From an uncultured Rubrobacteraceae bacterium (GTDB taxonomy: Bacteria; Actinomycetota; Rubrobacteria; Rubrobacterales; Rubrobacteraceae): a stretch of 64,000 nt of DNA. Made by a program: the position numbers and the translations under genes. This document shows positions 48,525 through 58,101 of the stretch, piece after piece. Under the pieces are notes generated by a model that was not told the origin of the DNA, did no database searches, and worked only from the letters and a program-made list of their open reading frames with translations. The stretch is from positions 16,624-80,623 of the forward strand of contig CADCVH010000084.1 in assembly GCA_902806085.1 (NCBI GenBank), written 5' to 3'. Within the stretch, counting starts at the first letter, position 1. Each line of letters opens with the position of its first letter.

Positions 48525-49958
48525 ATGACGGATAAGGCAAACGGCGAGGTCACCCAGGGGGAGACCCGAGGGGAGACCCGCGATCTCACCCACGCCCTAC
48601 CGGAGAACGACGCCGTCACCCACGGCGGCCAGGAGAGCCACCTGTACAACCGGGACGTCCAGGCCTGGGTCCGCAAGGCCGCCAACCGGGGCATCTACGA
48701 CATCCGCGGCATGGGCGCCAAGCGCAAGGTGCCGCACTTCGACGACCTCGTCTTCCTGACTGCCTCCGCCTCCCGCTACCCGCTCGAAGGCTACCGCGAG
48801 AGGTGCGACACGAGGACCGTGCTCGGGGCCCGCAACGCCAAAAGGCCCCTGGAGCTCGACACCCCGATAACCATCGCCGGGATGAGCTTCGGTTCTCTTT
48901 CGGCGAACGTGAAGGAGGCCCTGGGGCGCGGGGCCTCGGCCGTCGGGACCTCGACCACGACCGGCGACGGCGGGATGACCGACGAGGAGCGCCGCTCGTC
49001 CAAGATGCTGGTCTACCAGTGCCTGCCCTCGCGCTACGGCTTCAACCCGGACGATTTGCGCAGGGCCGACGCCGTCGAGGTGGTGATAGGCCAGGGCGCC
49101 AAGCCGGGCGGGGGGGGGATGTTGCTCGGGCAGAAGATCAGCGAGCGCGTCGCCTCCATGAGGACCCTGCCGGCGGGGATAGACCAGCGCTCGGCGAGCC
49201 GCCACCCGGACTGGACCGGCCCCGACGACCTGACCATAAAGATCGAGGAGCTGCGCGAGATCACGGACTGGGAGATCCCCGTCTACGTCAAGATCGGGGC
49301 GACCAGGGTCGAGAACGACGTGAAGCTCGCCGTGAAGGCCGGGGCCGACGTGGTGGTCGTGGACGGGATGCAGGGCGGCACGGCCGCGACCCAGGACGTG
49401 TACATTGAGCACGCCGGCATCCCCACGCTGGCCGCGGTCGTGCAGGCGAACGCCGCCCTGGAGGAACTGGACGTGAAGGGCGAGGTCCAGCTCGTCGTCT
49501 CGGGCGGCATCCGCACCGGTGCTGACGTGGCGAAGGCCATAGCCCTCGGGGCTGACGCGGTCTCCATCGGCCAGGCGGTGTTGCTGGCCCTGGGCTGCAA
49601 CGACCACGTCTGGTACAAGGACGGCAAGACCCCGGTGAGCGCGGTGAAGGACTACGAGGAGCTCGGGACCAAACCCGGCATGTGCCACCACATGCAGACG
49701 GGCCGCTGCCCCGTCGGCATAACGACCCAGGACCCCGAGCTCGAGAAGAGGGTCGACCCCGAGTGGGGCGCCAAGAGGGTCCGCAACTACCTGCAGGTGC
49801 TCAACATGGAGGTGGCGACGCTCGCGCGCGCCTGCGGCAAGTCCGACGTGCACCACCTGGAGCGGGAAGACCTGGTGGCGCTCACCATCGAGTCCGCCGC
49901 CATGGCAAAGGTGCCCCTGGCCGGCACCGACTGGATCCCCGGGGTCACGGGCTTCTAG
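48525..49958 (+). CDS. mgsC: FMN-binding glutamate synthase family protein, N-methylglutamate synthase subunit C (GlxD/MgsC)
   Basis: ITIAGMSFGSLSANVKEALGRGASAVGTSTTTGDGGM; QGAKPGGGGMLLGQKIS; VVVDGMQGGTAATQDVYIEHAGIP; DAVSIGQAVLLALGC. Confidence 0.94.
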   Translation: MTDKANGEVTQGETRGETRDLTHALPENDAVTHGGQESHLYNRDVQAWVRKAANRGIYDIRGMGAKRKVPHFDDLVFLTASASRYPLEGYRERCDTRTVLGARNAKRPLELDTPITIAGMSFGSLSANVKEALGRGASAVGTSTTTGDGGMTDEERRSSKMLVYQCLPSRYGFNPDDLRRADAVEVVIGQGAKPGGGGMLLGQKISERVASMRTLPAGIDQRSASRHPDWTGPDDLTIKIEELREITDWEIPVYVKIGATRVENDVKLAVKAGADVVVVDGMQGGTAATQDVYIEHAGIPTLAAVVQANAALEELDVKGEVQLVVSGGIRTGADVAKAIALGADAVSIGQAVLLALGCNDHVWYKDGKTPVSAVKDYEELGTKPGMCHHMQTGRCPVGITTQDPELEKRVDPEWGAKRVRNYLQVLNMEVATLARACGKSDVHHLEREDLVALTIESAAMAKVPLAGTDWIPGVTGF

Positions 49959-49994
49959 GCCGCGACCCCCACGGGCAAGCCCGACGCGCCCACG

Positions 49995-50023
49995 TTGACC
50001 GGTGGTAAAGTGGTGGGGATAAG
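49995..50023 (+). promoter_or_regulatory. Candidate promoter of the XRE-cupin regulator gene
   Basis: TTGACC (49995-50000) - 17 nt - GATAAG (50018-50023). Confidence 0.45.
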
Positions 50024-50064
50024 AGATTCATTGAGGAGGCGATCACGGGGCGGGCTCGCGGTTT

Positions 50065-50676
50065 ATGACGACGGCCAGGGAAGACGGTGGCGTTCCCAGC
50101 GGGGAGGTTACCCCGGATCAGCACCTGGGCAATTTCGTGCGCAAGTACAGGATGGAGCAGCGCCTGACCCTCGCGGACGTCTCTGCCCGGGCCGACATAA
50201 GCCGGGGGATGCTTAGCAAGATCGAGAACGGGCAGACCTCTGCGAGCCTAAGCACGCTTACGAAGGTGTCGAGGGCCCTGGGCGTGACGCTCTCGACCAT
50301 GTTCAGCAACTACGACGTGCCCGTCGGGGGGGCCCAACTGGTCAAGGCCGGCCAGGGCATAGAGGTGGTGCGCCGCGGGACGAAGAAGGGCCACACCTAC
50401 CACCTGCTCGCGTACGACAAAGGGCCGACCCCACAGTTCTTCGAGCCGTTCCTCATCACCATAACCGACGAGAGCGAGGTGTTCCCGCGCTTCGAGCACT
50501 CCGGGATCGAGTTCCTGTACGTGATCGAGGGCAAGATCGAGTACCGGCACGGGCAGCACACTTACCTGCTCGAACCGGGCGATTCGCTCACCTTTCAGGG
50601 CGAGACCGCCCACGGTCCGGAGCGGCTGGTGGAGGTCCCGATCCGCTTCCTCGCCATCATCAACTACGGCAACTAG
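50065..50676 (+). CDS. XRE-family regulator with C-terminal cupin domain
   Basis: LGNFVRKYRMEQRLTLADVSARADISRGMLSKIENGQTSASLSTLTKVSRALGVTLSTMF plus cupin EVFPRFEHSGIEFLYVIEGKIEYRHGQHTYLLEPGDSLTFQGETAHGPERL. Confidence 0.95.
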   Translation: MTTAREDGGVPSGEVTPDQHLGNFVRKYRMEQRLTLADVSARADISRGMLSKIENGQTSASLSTLTKVSRALGVTLSTMFSNYDVPVGGAQLVKAGQGIEVVRRGTKKGHTYHLLAYDKGPTPQFFEPFLITITDESEVFPRFEHSGIEFLYVIEGKIEYRHGQHTYLLEPGDSLTFQGETAHGPERLVEVPIRFLAIINYGN

Positions 50677-51037
50677 GCCTGGTGCTTGCGTAGCCGACCC
50701 CGGCCGCTACCCGATCCGCTCGCAACGCCGGAGGGCACGAAGCGCAACGCTCCTCACCACTCGGGAGGGAAGCGCCGGGTTCTCAACCTCCTCGCGACGA
50801 GCTTGTCTGGCGCTTCCACGCCATCCTCGGGACGATCATTTTTCAGCTAACAGGTCCGCCCGTGGTGGATCCCGCGGCAGAGGGCCCCACCATTCGGAAC
50901 ACCGGCAGGAGACGCGGAAGAGATGCGCGCCCGCACCGTCGCTTCCCGCACCGTCGCTTCCCTCGCCGCCGGTCTGCGCGCCCAGGCCCCGGCCACGAAA
51001 CCCCGTACACCGGACCGGGGAGGAACGCATGATTTCG

Positions 51038-51168
51038 GGCGGCCTGTTGAAGAGGTCGGCGCTGGATCGGCTACCGGTCTCTTAACTCGTCTCAAAACAC
51101 CCGAAGCGGCGTTTTCGGGGTCGAATCGTCGGCCAAAGACGGCGCTCGGGGGTTTTTCGACAGGCTGC
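51038..51168. mobile_element. Possible non-autonomous/MITE-like element or decayed IS end pair
   Basis: GGCGGCCTGTTGAAGAGG (~51038-51055) versus reverse complement of GGTTTTTCGACAGGCTGCG (~51151-51169): shared GC-GCCTGT-GAA core; no ORF with recognisable function inside. Confidence 0.3.
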
Positions 51169-51260
51169 GGGACCATTACGGTAGGTTTCGCGGTCCCGTC
51201 CGGTGTTGCCACGGTAGGCCGGCAAGCGGGCTGGGCGGGCGGTCCTGAAGCCACCTAGAG

Positions 51261-52062
51261 CTACTTCGGGGTCCTCGTCATGGACCCCGAGATCAGGACG
51301 GTGCGCCGCCGGCTCAGGACCCGGCTCGCGTTCGCCGTCAGGCTGTTCAGCCGGCCGGAGACGACGCTTGGCGGCGGCTTCGGCCGGTCGAGCGCCCGCA
51401 GCGCCGTCTCGACCACCTGCCGCGGCGTCTGGAAGGAGGCGCCGCTGGTCGCCTCCTCCGTGCCGAGCACGTCGTTGAACTCGGTGCGGGTCGCGCCCGG
51501 GGACAGCAAGATCACCCGCAGCCCGGTGCCCAAAGACTCCTGCCACAAAGCCTCGGTGAAGCTCAAAACGAACGCCTTCGTCGCCGCGTACACGGCCATG
51601 TTGGGTATGGGCTGGTACGCCGCCATGCTCGCGACGTTGACCAGCACCCCCGTCCCGCTCGCGCGCAGCCGCCCGATGAACGCCCGGCTGATGTCGACGA
51701 CGCTTGCGACGTTGACGCCGATCTCCTCCCGCAGGCGCCCGGGGTCCTCGGTGTGGAACGGCCCGAAGGTGCCGAAGCCGGCGTTGTTGACGAGGCTCGT
51801 CACGGCGAGGCCGCGCCGGTCCACCTCCTCCGCGAGCGTCCGGCCCGCGCCGGGGAGGCTAAGGTCCAGCGGGATCGCCTCGGCGCGAACGCCGTGGGCC
51901 CCGGCGAGCTCGGCGGCCAACTTCTCCAGACGGCCCAGACGCCGGGCGACGAGCACGACGTCCGAGCCCCGCCCGGCAAGCTCGCGAGCGAACTCGACGC
52001 CGATGCCGGAACTGGCGCCGGTGATGAGCGTGGTCTGCTTTCTGTAATCGACGGCCGTCATG
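51261..52062 (-). CDS. SDR family NAD(P)-dependent oxidoreductase
   Basis: TTLITGASSGIGVEFARELAGRGSDVVLVARR; SLVNNAGFGTFG; YAATKAFVLSFTEAL (YxxxK). Confidence 0.94.
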
Positions 52063-52133
52063 GCTCCTCCAGGGGTGGTGGGCGGGTCGCTCTCTTGCAC
52101 TGCACGACGTTTATGGCACCAAGTGTTACACGG

Positions 52134-52150
52134 TTGTCACTCAGTGTCAA
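52134..52150. promoter_or_regulatory. Imperfect palindrome TTGTCACT-C-AGTGTCAA, candidate TetR operator
   Basis: 7/8 arm match in the divergent intergenic region; another AGTG half-site (AAGTGTTAC) lies just upstream. Confidence 0.5.
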
Positions 52151-52187
52151 TACGGTACTACGTGCAAGATGTGGTAAGCTGCGTCCT

Positions 52188-52790
52188 ATGGAAGTTGGCG
52201 ACACTGGCTCTTTGGGGCTACGGGAGCGCACCCGGCGGGCGGTGCAAACCGAGATCGGCGATGCGGCCATGCGCCTCTTTCTCGAGCGGGGCTTCGAGGC
52301 CACCACCATGGAGCAGATCGCGAACGAGGTCGGTATCTCGCGCCGCTCCCTGTTTCGCTATTTCGGCACGAAGGAGGACATCGTCCTCGGCCACCTCGTC
52401 GAGACGGGGCTGGCCGTGAGGGACGCCCTGGAGGCCCGCCCGGCGGACGAGGGGCCGTGGGAGGCGCTGCGCGCCGCCCTGGAGTCGCTCGCCCTCGCCC
52501 CCGGTTACTCGCCCGAGAGGACGCTCAAGATCTCGAAGATGCTCTACGGGACCCCCTCGTTGCGCGCCGGCCACCTCGAGAAGCGGCTGCGGTGGCAGGA
52601 GCTACTCGTGCCGAACATCCAGAAGCGCCTGGGCGCCGGTAGCGGTGACGCGCCAGATCCGCGGGCCCGGGCCATCGTCGCCTGCGCGCTTACGTGCCTC
52701 GACGTCGCGGGCGAGATCTGGACCCGGCACGAAGGAGAGGAAGACCTCGGCCGGCTCTTCGACCGGGCGGTCGCCGCGGTCCGCGGCTAG
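52188..52790 (+). CDS. TetR family transcriptional regulator
   Basis: AVQTEIGDAAMRLFLERGFEATTMEQIANEVGISRRSLFRYFGTKEDIVLGHL. Confidence 0.93.
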   Translation: MEVGDTGSLGLRERTRRAVQTEIGDAAMRLFLERGFEATTMEQIANEVGISRRSLFRYFGTKEDIVLGHLVETGLAVRDALEARPADEGPWEALRAALESLALAPGYSPERTLKISKMLYGTPSLRAGHLEKRLRWQELLVPNIQKRLGAGSGDAPDPRARAIVACALTCLDVAGEIWTRHEGEEDLGRLFDRAVAAVRG

Positions 52791-53086
52791 CGGGACCTCG
52801 ACGCGTACGGCGTGTGGGCGCGGATCTGGCGCGCGGCGTCGTGCGGTCTTGGATGGCATAGAGGCTCTCGTCAGGGTGCGTTCGGCGCATCTCGAAGAGC
52901 GGTAGTCGGGGCCGGTCAGCAAAGCGGCGGGCGAGGCAGACGGGGGCGAACGCCACCTTGCCCTTGGGCGAGCTTCACGACGACTGGGCCAACCGGGGCA
53001 ACGTGGGGTAGGCCGGCCAAATGGTCGGTGCACGGCGCCGAGAAGCGGGGCGGGGTCTTTGCCGCGGGTATTCGCGGGCCCTGCCT

Positions 53087-54418
53087 TCAGCTCCACGGGA
53101 AGGGCGAGTTGCTCGTGGGGTGCAACTTGCCGGTTTCGTACCGGGAGAAGCGGAACGGCTCCAAAAGGTCCTGCGGCTCGTCCATCAGCTCCCTGGCGAC
53201 CAGCGCCCCGACCCCGATCATCTTGTAGCCGTGGTTGGAGTCGGCGATGACGTACGCGTTTTGCCTGAAGGTGTCGAACACCGGGAAGCTGTCCGGGGTG
53301 AAGCACCCGATGCCCCCCGAGGGTTCGCGCGAGAAGAGCCCGCCCTTGCCCTCGAAGCGCCCGTGGCAGTGCGCGAGCGCCGAGGTCCACATCCGGGCGA
53401 AGTCTTCGCCCACCACGAAGTCCCGGCTCGCCGGCCCGTAGGGGTCGACGGCCACCTCGTCAGCCGGCCGGTCGACGACGTAGGGCGAGGTGCCGCCCTG
53501 CACGCCCCCGAAGTTGAAGTCCGGCTTGTAGTAGATCCCCCAGAGATCGTCGGTGACGAGCTCGCCGTCCTCGTCGTAAAGCGGGGCGTCGGTGTCGACG
53601 TGAACCACCGGCGGCATGTTGCCGCGGTTGTCCATCAGGAAATCGGGGTTCACCCCCAGCGTGCCCTCCTGCAACGACCAGTACGTCCACATCTCGCGGT
53701 CGTGGAGCGCGCCGTCGTGGCCCCTCACCGGGATCTTCTTCGGCAGGTCGAGCATCCGCCAGATGTCGCGCACCCACGGCCCGACCGCCGCGACGAGGCG
53801 CCCGCAGCGGACCGTGCCCGCGTCGGTCTCCACGGCGCTCACGGCGCCGCCTTCCAGGCGCAGCCCCGTGACCCTGACCCCCGTGCACATCCTCACGCCC
53901 TCGGACCGCGCCTTCGCGGCCAGGCCTTCCATCGAGGCCTTGTTGTTGGCGTATCCGCCGCGGTGCTCGTGCAGGATGCTGGTGATGTTCTCGGCCCGCC
54001 AGTCGTGGAAGATGCCGCGCATGTACTCCCGGCACTCCTCCTCGCCCTCCACGAGCGTCGAAGGGTAACCGATGGCCTGCTGCTCTTTGAAGATCTGGAC
54101 CACGTCGGCGTGCATCACCTCGGGGGAGACTTGCATGTAGCCCACGGGATGGTAAGAGAACGCTTCTGGGTCCGATTCCCACACCGAGACGGAGTGCGCC
54201 ATCAACTCCCGCATGGCGGTCTGGAAGTAGTTGTTGCGCACCACGCCGCAGGCGATCCCGGAGGCCCCCGCGCCAACGCCGGACTTGTCGATCACGACGA
54301 TGTCCTCGCCGGACCCGCGCCCCCGCGCCCTCAATTCTTTCGCCAGATGCCAGGCCGTACTCAACCCGTGCACCCCGGCGCCCAAGATGACGTACTCTGC
54401 CTGCTCGGGTAGCCGCAT
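53087..54418 (-). CDS. FAD-dependent oxidoreductase, SoxB/dimethylglycine-dehydrogenase-like (DAO family)
   Basis: YVILGAGVHGLSTAWHLAKEL...GAGASGIACGVVRNNYFQTAMRELMAHSVSVWESD; C-term HGYKMIGVGALVARELM; start ATG 54418. Confidence 0.9.
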   Translation of the reverse strand: MRLPEQAEYVILGAGVHGLSTAWHLAKELRARGRGSGEDIVVIDKSGVGAGASGIACGVVRNNYFQTAMRELMAHSVSVWESDPEAFSYHPVGYMQVSPEVMHADVVQIFKEQQAIGYPSTLVEGEEECREYMRGIFHDWRAENITSILHEHRGGYANNKASMEGLAAKARSEGVRMCTGVRVTGLRLEGGAVSAVETDAGTVRCGRLVAAVGPWVRDIWRMLDLPKKIPVRGHDGALHDREMWTYWSLQEGTLGVNPDFLMDNRGNMPPVVHVDTDAPLYDEDGELVTDDLWGIYYKPDFNFGGVQGGTSPYVVDRPADEVAVDPYGPASRDFVVGEDFARMWTSALAHCHGRFEGKGGLFSREPSGGIGCFTPDSFPVFDTFRQNAYVIADSNHGYKMIGVGALVARELMDEPQDLLEPFRFSRYETGKLHPTSNSPFPWS

Positions 54419-54544
54419 CTCTCGCTCCTTACCCCCGGTCGACCGCCGTTCTCCGGGCTGCGTTCCGCCCCCGTCATCGTGGTCAACGATCCTGATGGGC
54501 CGAGGGGCCGGTCGACGAACCATCTTGCGTCTACGTTTTCCGGC

Positions 54545-54573
54545 AACGTAGCACACGCAAAAGGTGCTAGCAA
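54545..54573 (-). promoter_or_regulatory. Candidate promoter of the SoxB-like FAD oxidoreductase
   Basis: Minus strand TTGCTA (54573..54568) - 17 nt - TACGTT (54550..54545). Confidence 0.5.
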
Positions 54574-54835
54574 CTTGTGTTGTGATTCGTGCGTCTCCGC
54601 GCGGATCGGGCGCCCGCCCCACGCCGGTGAAGCCCGGGGCGCGTGCCGGTTGACGTCTGCCTCCCGGTTCGCGAAGATGCCGCAGAGGGCTTGGGCTACG
54701 ACCCGCGAAACCCGGTCCTTCGTGTGCCGGTATCTGGACCACCACGCGGGCGTCAGGATCCCCGGTTCGGGGCGAGGGCCGGCGCACCCGGCGCCCACGG
54801 TTTTGTCAGGATGTCAGGAGGCGGACGTGTCGGAG

Positions 54836-56284
54836 ATGGGTTACGAGTTGTTCGTGGGCGGCGAGTGGCGCCAGGCCGCGTCCGGTGAGACCTTCGGGGT
54901 GACGAACCCGGCCACCGGCGAGACGGTGGCGACCCTGCCCGACGGGGGCGGGGCCGACATGCGGAGGGCCATCGAGGCCGCCGCGCGCGTCCAGCGGGAG
55001 TGGGGCAGGACGACCGCAGGCGAGCGGGCCGGCATCCTCTCCGAGGCGGCCAGCCTGGTACGCGGGCGGGCCGGGCACCTGGCGCGGGTCATGACGCTGG
55101 AGCAGGGCAAGCCGCTCGCCCAGTCGGAGGGCGAGGTTGTGTACGCCGCGTCGTGCCTCGACCGTTTCGCGGAGGAGGCCCGGCGCGTCCGCGGCGAGAC
55201 GATGCCCGCGGACTCTCCCGACAAGAGGATCTTCCTGCTCAAACGTCCCGTGGGGGTCGCCGCCGCCGTGACCCCCTGGAACTTCCCGGCGTCCTCTGTG
55301 ATCCTCAAGGTCGGGGCCGCCTTCGCGGCCGGGTGCGCGATGGTGGTCAAGCCCTCCGAGCTCGCCCCGCTCTCGGCCCTGGAGCTAGCGAGGGCCTTCG
55401 AGGACGCCGGGCTGCCGAAGGGCGCCCTCTCGGTGGTAACCGGGATGGACCCCGCCGACCTTTCGTCCGCCATGATGGAGGATAGGCGCGTGCGCAAGCT
55501 CTCCTTCACGGGCTCCACCGAGGTCGGCAAACTTCTTATGAAGCAGTCCGCCGACACGGTAAAGCGCCTCTCTCTGGAACTCGGCGGCCACGCCCCGTTC
55601 ATAGTCTTCGAGGACGCGGACGTGGAAGAGGCCGTGGAGGACGTGGTCTCCTCGAAGATGCGCAACGCGGGCCAGACTTGCATCTCCGCCAACCGCATCT
55701 TCGTGCACCGGGAGATCGAGGACGAGTTTTCCCGCCGCCTCGTGCAACGCATGGAAGGCATGGAGGTCGGCGACGGCCTCCTGGAAGGCGTCGAGGTCGG
55801 CCCGCTCATCGAGCCCGCCGCCGTCGAGAAGGTCGAGCGCCACGTCGAGGACGCGAGGCAGAAGGGCGCCGCGGTGGCGCTCGGGGGCCGGCGGATCGAG
55901 GGCCGCGGCAACTTCTACGGGCCGACGGTCCTCCGCGACGCCGATGACTCGATGCTCGTCGCCCACGAGGAGACCTTCGGACCCGTGGCGGCGATCATGC
56001 CCTTCGACACAGAGGAGGAGGTCATTCGGCGGGCCAACGACACGAACTACGGCCTCGCCGCCTACTACTTTACCCGCGACGTCGGCCGCGTCTTCCGGCT
56101 GGCCGAGGAACTGGAGTACGGCATCCTGGGCGCCAACGACGGCCTGCCCGCCACGGACCAGACGCCCTCGGGCGGCCTGAAGGAGTCGGGTTTCGGCCGC
56201 GAGGGAGGCCGCCACGGGGTCGAGGAGTACCTCGACATCAAGTGCCTCTCGCTTGGAGGCACCTCAGGGAAACGGAGGGCCTAG
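54836..56284 (+). CDS. NAD(P)-dependent aldehyde dehydrogenase, succinate-semialdehyde dehydrogenase type
   Basis: VTPWNFPASSVILKVGAAFAAGCAMVVKPSELAP; LSFTGSTEVGKLLM; LELGGHAPFIVFEDAD; NAGQTCISANRIFV. Confidence 0.94.
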   Translation: MGYELFVGGEWRQAASGETFGVTNPATGETVATLPDGGGADMRRAIEAAARVQREWGRTTAGERAGILSEAASLVRGRAGHLARVMTLEQGKPLAQSEGEVVYAASCLDRFAEEARRVRGETMPADSPDKRIFLLKRPVGVAAAVTPWNFPASSVILKVGAAFAAGCAMVVKPSELAPLSALELARAFEDAGLPKGALSVVTGMDPADLSSAMMEDRRVRKLSFTGSTEVGKLLMKQSADTVKRLSLELGGHAPFIVFEDADVEEAVEDVVSSKMRNAGQTCISANRIFVHREIEDEFSRRLVQRMEGMEVGDGLLEGVEVGPLIEPAAVEKVERHVEDARQKGAAVALGGRRIEGRGNFYGPTVLRDADDSMLVAHEETFGPVAAIMPFDTEEEVIRRANDTNYGLAAYYFTRDVGRVFRLAEELEYGILGANDGLPATDQTPSGGLKESGFGREGGRHGVEEYLDIKCLSLGGTSGKRRA

Positions 56285-56367
56285 CCCGCACGCGGAAGCG
56301 TCGGTGGGACGCGGCCCGGCCGGCCACGTATCGGCTCCGGTGTTTTGATACTTTAATAACAACGGGT

Positions 56368-56396
56368 TTGCGCACGCATTTTGGTCATGCAATACT
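56368..56396 (+). promoter_or_regulatory. Candidate promoter upstream of the second ABC transporter
   Basis: TTGCGC (56368-56373) - 17 nt - AATACT (56391-56396). Confidence 0.4.
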
Positions 56397-56427
56397 GCGT
56401 TTATGAAGGTACGTAGCGCGGCGCTGG

Positions 56428-58101
56428 TTGGTGGGCCGCGTTGGATCTTGGGAGGTAGCGAAGATAGACGACTACACGTACCACCTGTGGGAGGAACGGC
56501 GCGCCGGCCGCATGAGCCGGGGGGAGTTCCTCCGCCGCGCCACCGTGGCGGGGACGTCGCTCGCGCTCGCCGGCTCGCTGCTGGCCGCCTGCGGCTCCGA
56601 GCAGGAGCAGGCCCAGCAGCAGTCCGCCGGACCGATAAAGCGGGGCGGGACCGGCCGGTTGGGCCTCGTCGTGCCGGCCTCGGACCCAGACCCCGTCACG
56701 CTGTTCAGCAGCGGGGCCGTCTTCGTTACCCAGGTCGCCGCCGAGGGGCTGTGTTTCCCGCGGCCGGACTTCTCGCTCGAGCCCAAGCTGGCGACGAAGT
56801 GGGAGGCGGCCAACGGGGCGAAGGAGTGGACCTTCACCCTGCGCGAGGGCGTCAAGTTCCACGACGGCTCCACCATGACCGCAGACGACGTGGTGGCCAC
56901 CTTCGACCGCCTCACCGACCCGGACAACGAGTCGGCGGCGTTATCCGCCTTCGGGGGCATCCTCTCCTACGAGCAGACGGAGAAGGTCGACGACTACGCG
57001 GTGCGCTTCAACCTCGACCGCCCCTACGTCGACTTCCCCTATCTCCTCTCCTTGTTCAACTACAACGCGCTGATCCTGCCCAAGGACTACGAGATGGGCG
57101 CCTTCAGCAAGGGCGGCGTCGGGACGGGCCCGTACATCCTCAAGGAGTACCGGCCGAACCAGGGCGCGACCTACGTCAAGAACCCCAACTACTGGGATAA
57201 GGGCAAGCCCTACATGGACGGGGTCGAGGCCAACTTCTACGACGACAACTCGCCGCTCGTGCTGGCTTTGCAGGCAGGCGAGGTCGATGCCGTTCCCCAG
57301 ATACCGTTCCAGGGCTCCCAGGCGGTGTTCAGCGACTCGAACGTCGCCATCCTTGAGAACCCGTCGAGCGAGTACCGGGGCCTGCACATGCGGGTGGACA
57401 AGGAGCCGTTCACGGACAAGCGGGTGCGCCAGGCGTTCGCGTTGTGCCTGGACCGGCCCGCGCTCGTGCAGGGTCTGCTCGACGGCAGGGCCGACCTTGG
57501 CAACGACCACCCGTTCGCCCCCGTTTATCCCAACTCCCCCTCGGGCTCCACGGTTCCCCAGCGCAAACGGGACGTCGCCCGGGCGAAGAAGCTGCTCGCC
57601 GACGCCGGGCACGCAGGCGGCGTTGACGTCGAGCTCACCACCGAGCGCTTCCTGGAGATCCCGCAGTACGCGGTGACGCTCAAGGAGCAGTGCAAAGAGG
57701 CCGGCATAAACGTGTCGCTGAACATCATGGACCAGACGTCTTACTACGGCTCGGGGGACAACCAGCCGTGGCTGGAGGTGCCGCTTGGCATCGTCGACTG
57801 GGCGTCGCGGGGCAGCGCCAGCCAGACGATAGCGCCGGCCTACCTGTGCGACGGCATCTGGAACGCCGCCCACTGGTGCAACGAGGAGTACGACGGCCTG
57901 GTGCGCGAGTTCGACGGCGAGCTCGACGAGGGGCGCCGCCGGGAGCTGGGCGCGCGGGCGGCCACGCTCCAGCACGAAGAGGTTCCCGGCATCATCAGCT
58001 ACTGGGCCAGGGAGCTGCGCGCGGTGAGGACCGGCTTCCAGGGGCTGGCCAAGGGGCCGAACATCGTGCTCGACATGTCCCCGGTGTGGCTCTCGGGGTG
58101 A
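56428..58101 (+). CDS. ABC transporter substrate-binding protein, family 5 (start uncertain)
   Basis: MSRGEFLRRATVAGTSLALAGSLLAACGSEQ lipobox; WTFTLREGVKFHDGSTMTADDVVATFDRLTDP. Confidence 0.92.
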   Translation: MVGRVGSWEVAKIDDYTYHLWEERRAGRMSRGEFLRRATVAGTSLALAGSLLAACGSEQEQAQQQSAGPIKRGGTGRLGLVVPASDPDPVTLFSSGAVFVTQVAAEGLCFPRPDFSLEPKLATKWEAANGAKEWTFTLREGVKFHDGSTMTADDVVATFDRLTDPDNESAALSAFGGILSYEQTEKVDDYAVRFNLDRPYVDFPYLLSLFNYNALILPKDYEMGAFSKGGVGTGPYILKEYRPNQGATYVKNPNYWDKGKPYMDGVEANFYDDNSPLVLALQAGEVDAVPQIPFQGSQAVFSDSNVAILENPSSEYRGLHMRVDKEPFTDKRVRQAFALCLDRPALVQGLLDGRADLGNDHPFAPVYPNSPSGSTVPQRKRDVARAKKLLADAGHAGGVDVELTTERFLEIPQYAVTLKEQCKEAGINVSLNIMDQTSYYGSGDNQPWLEVPLGIVDWASRGSASQTIAPAYLCDGIWNAAHWCNEEYDGLVREFDGELDEGRRRELGARAATLQHEEVPGIISYWARELRAVRTGFQGLAKGPNIVLDMSPVWLSG

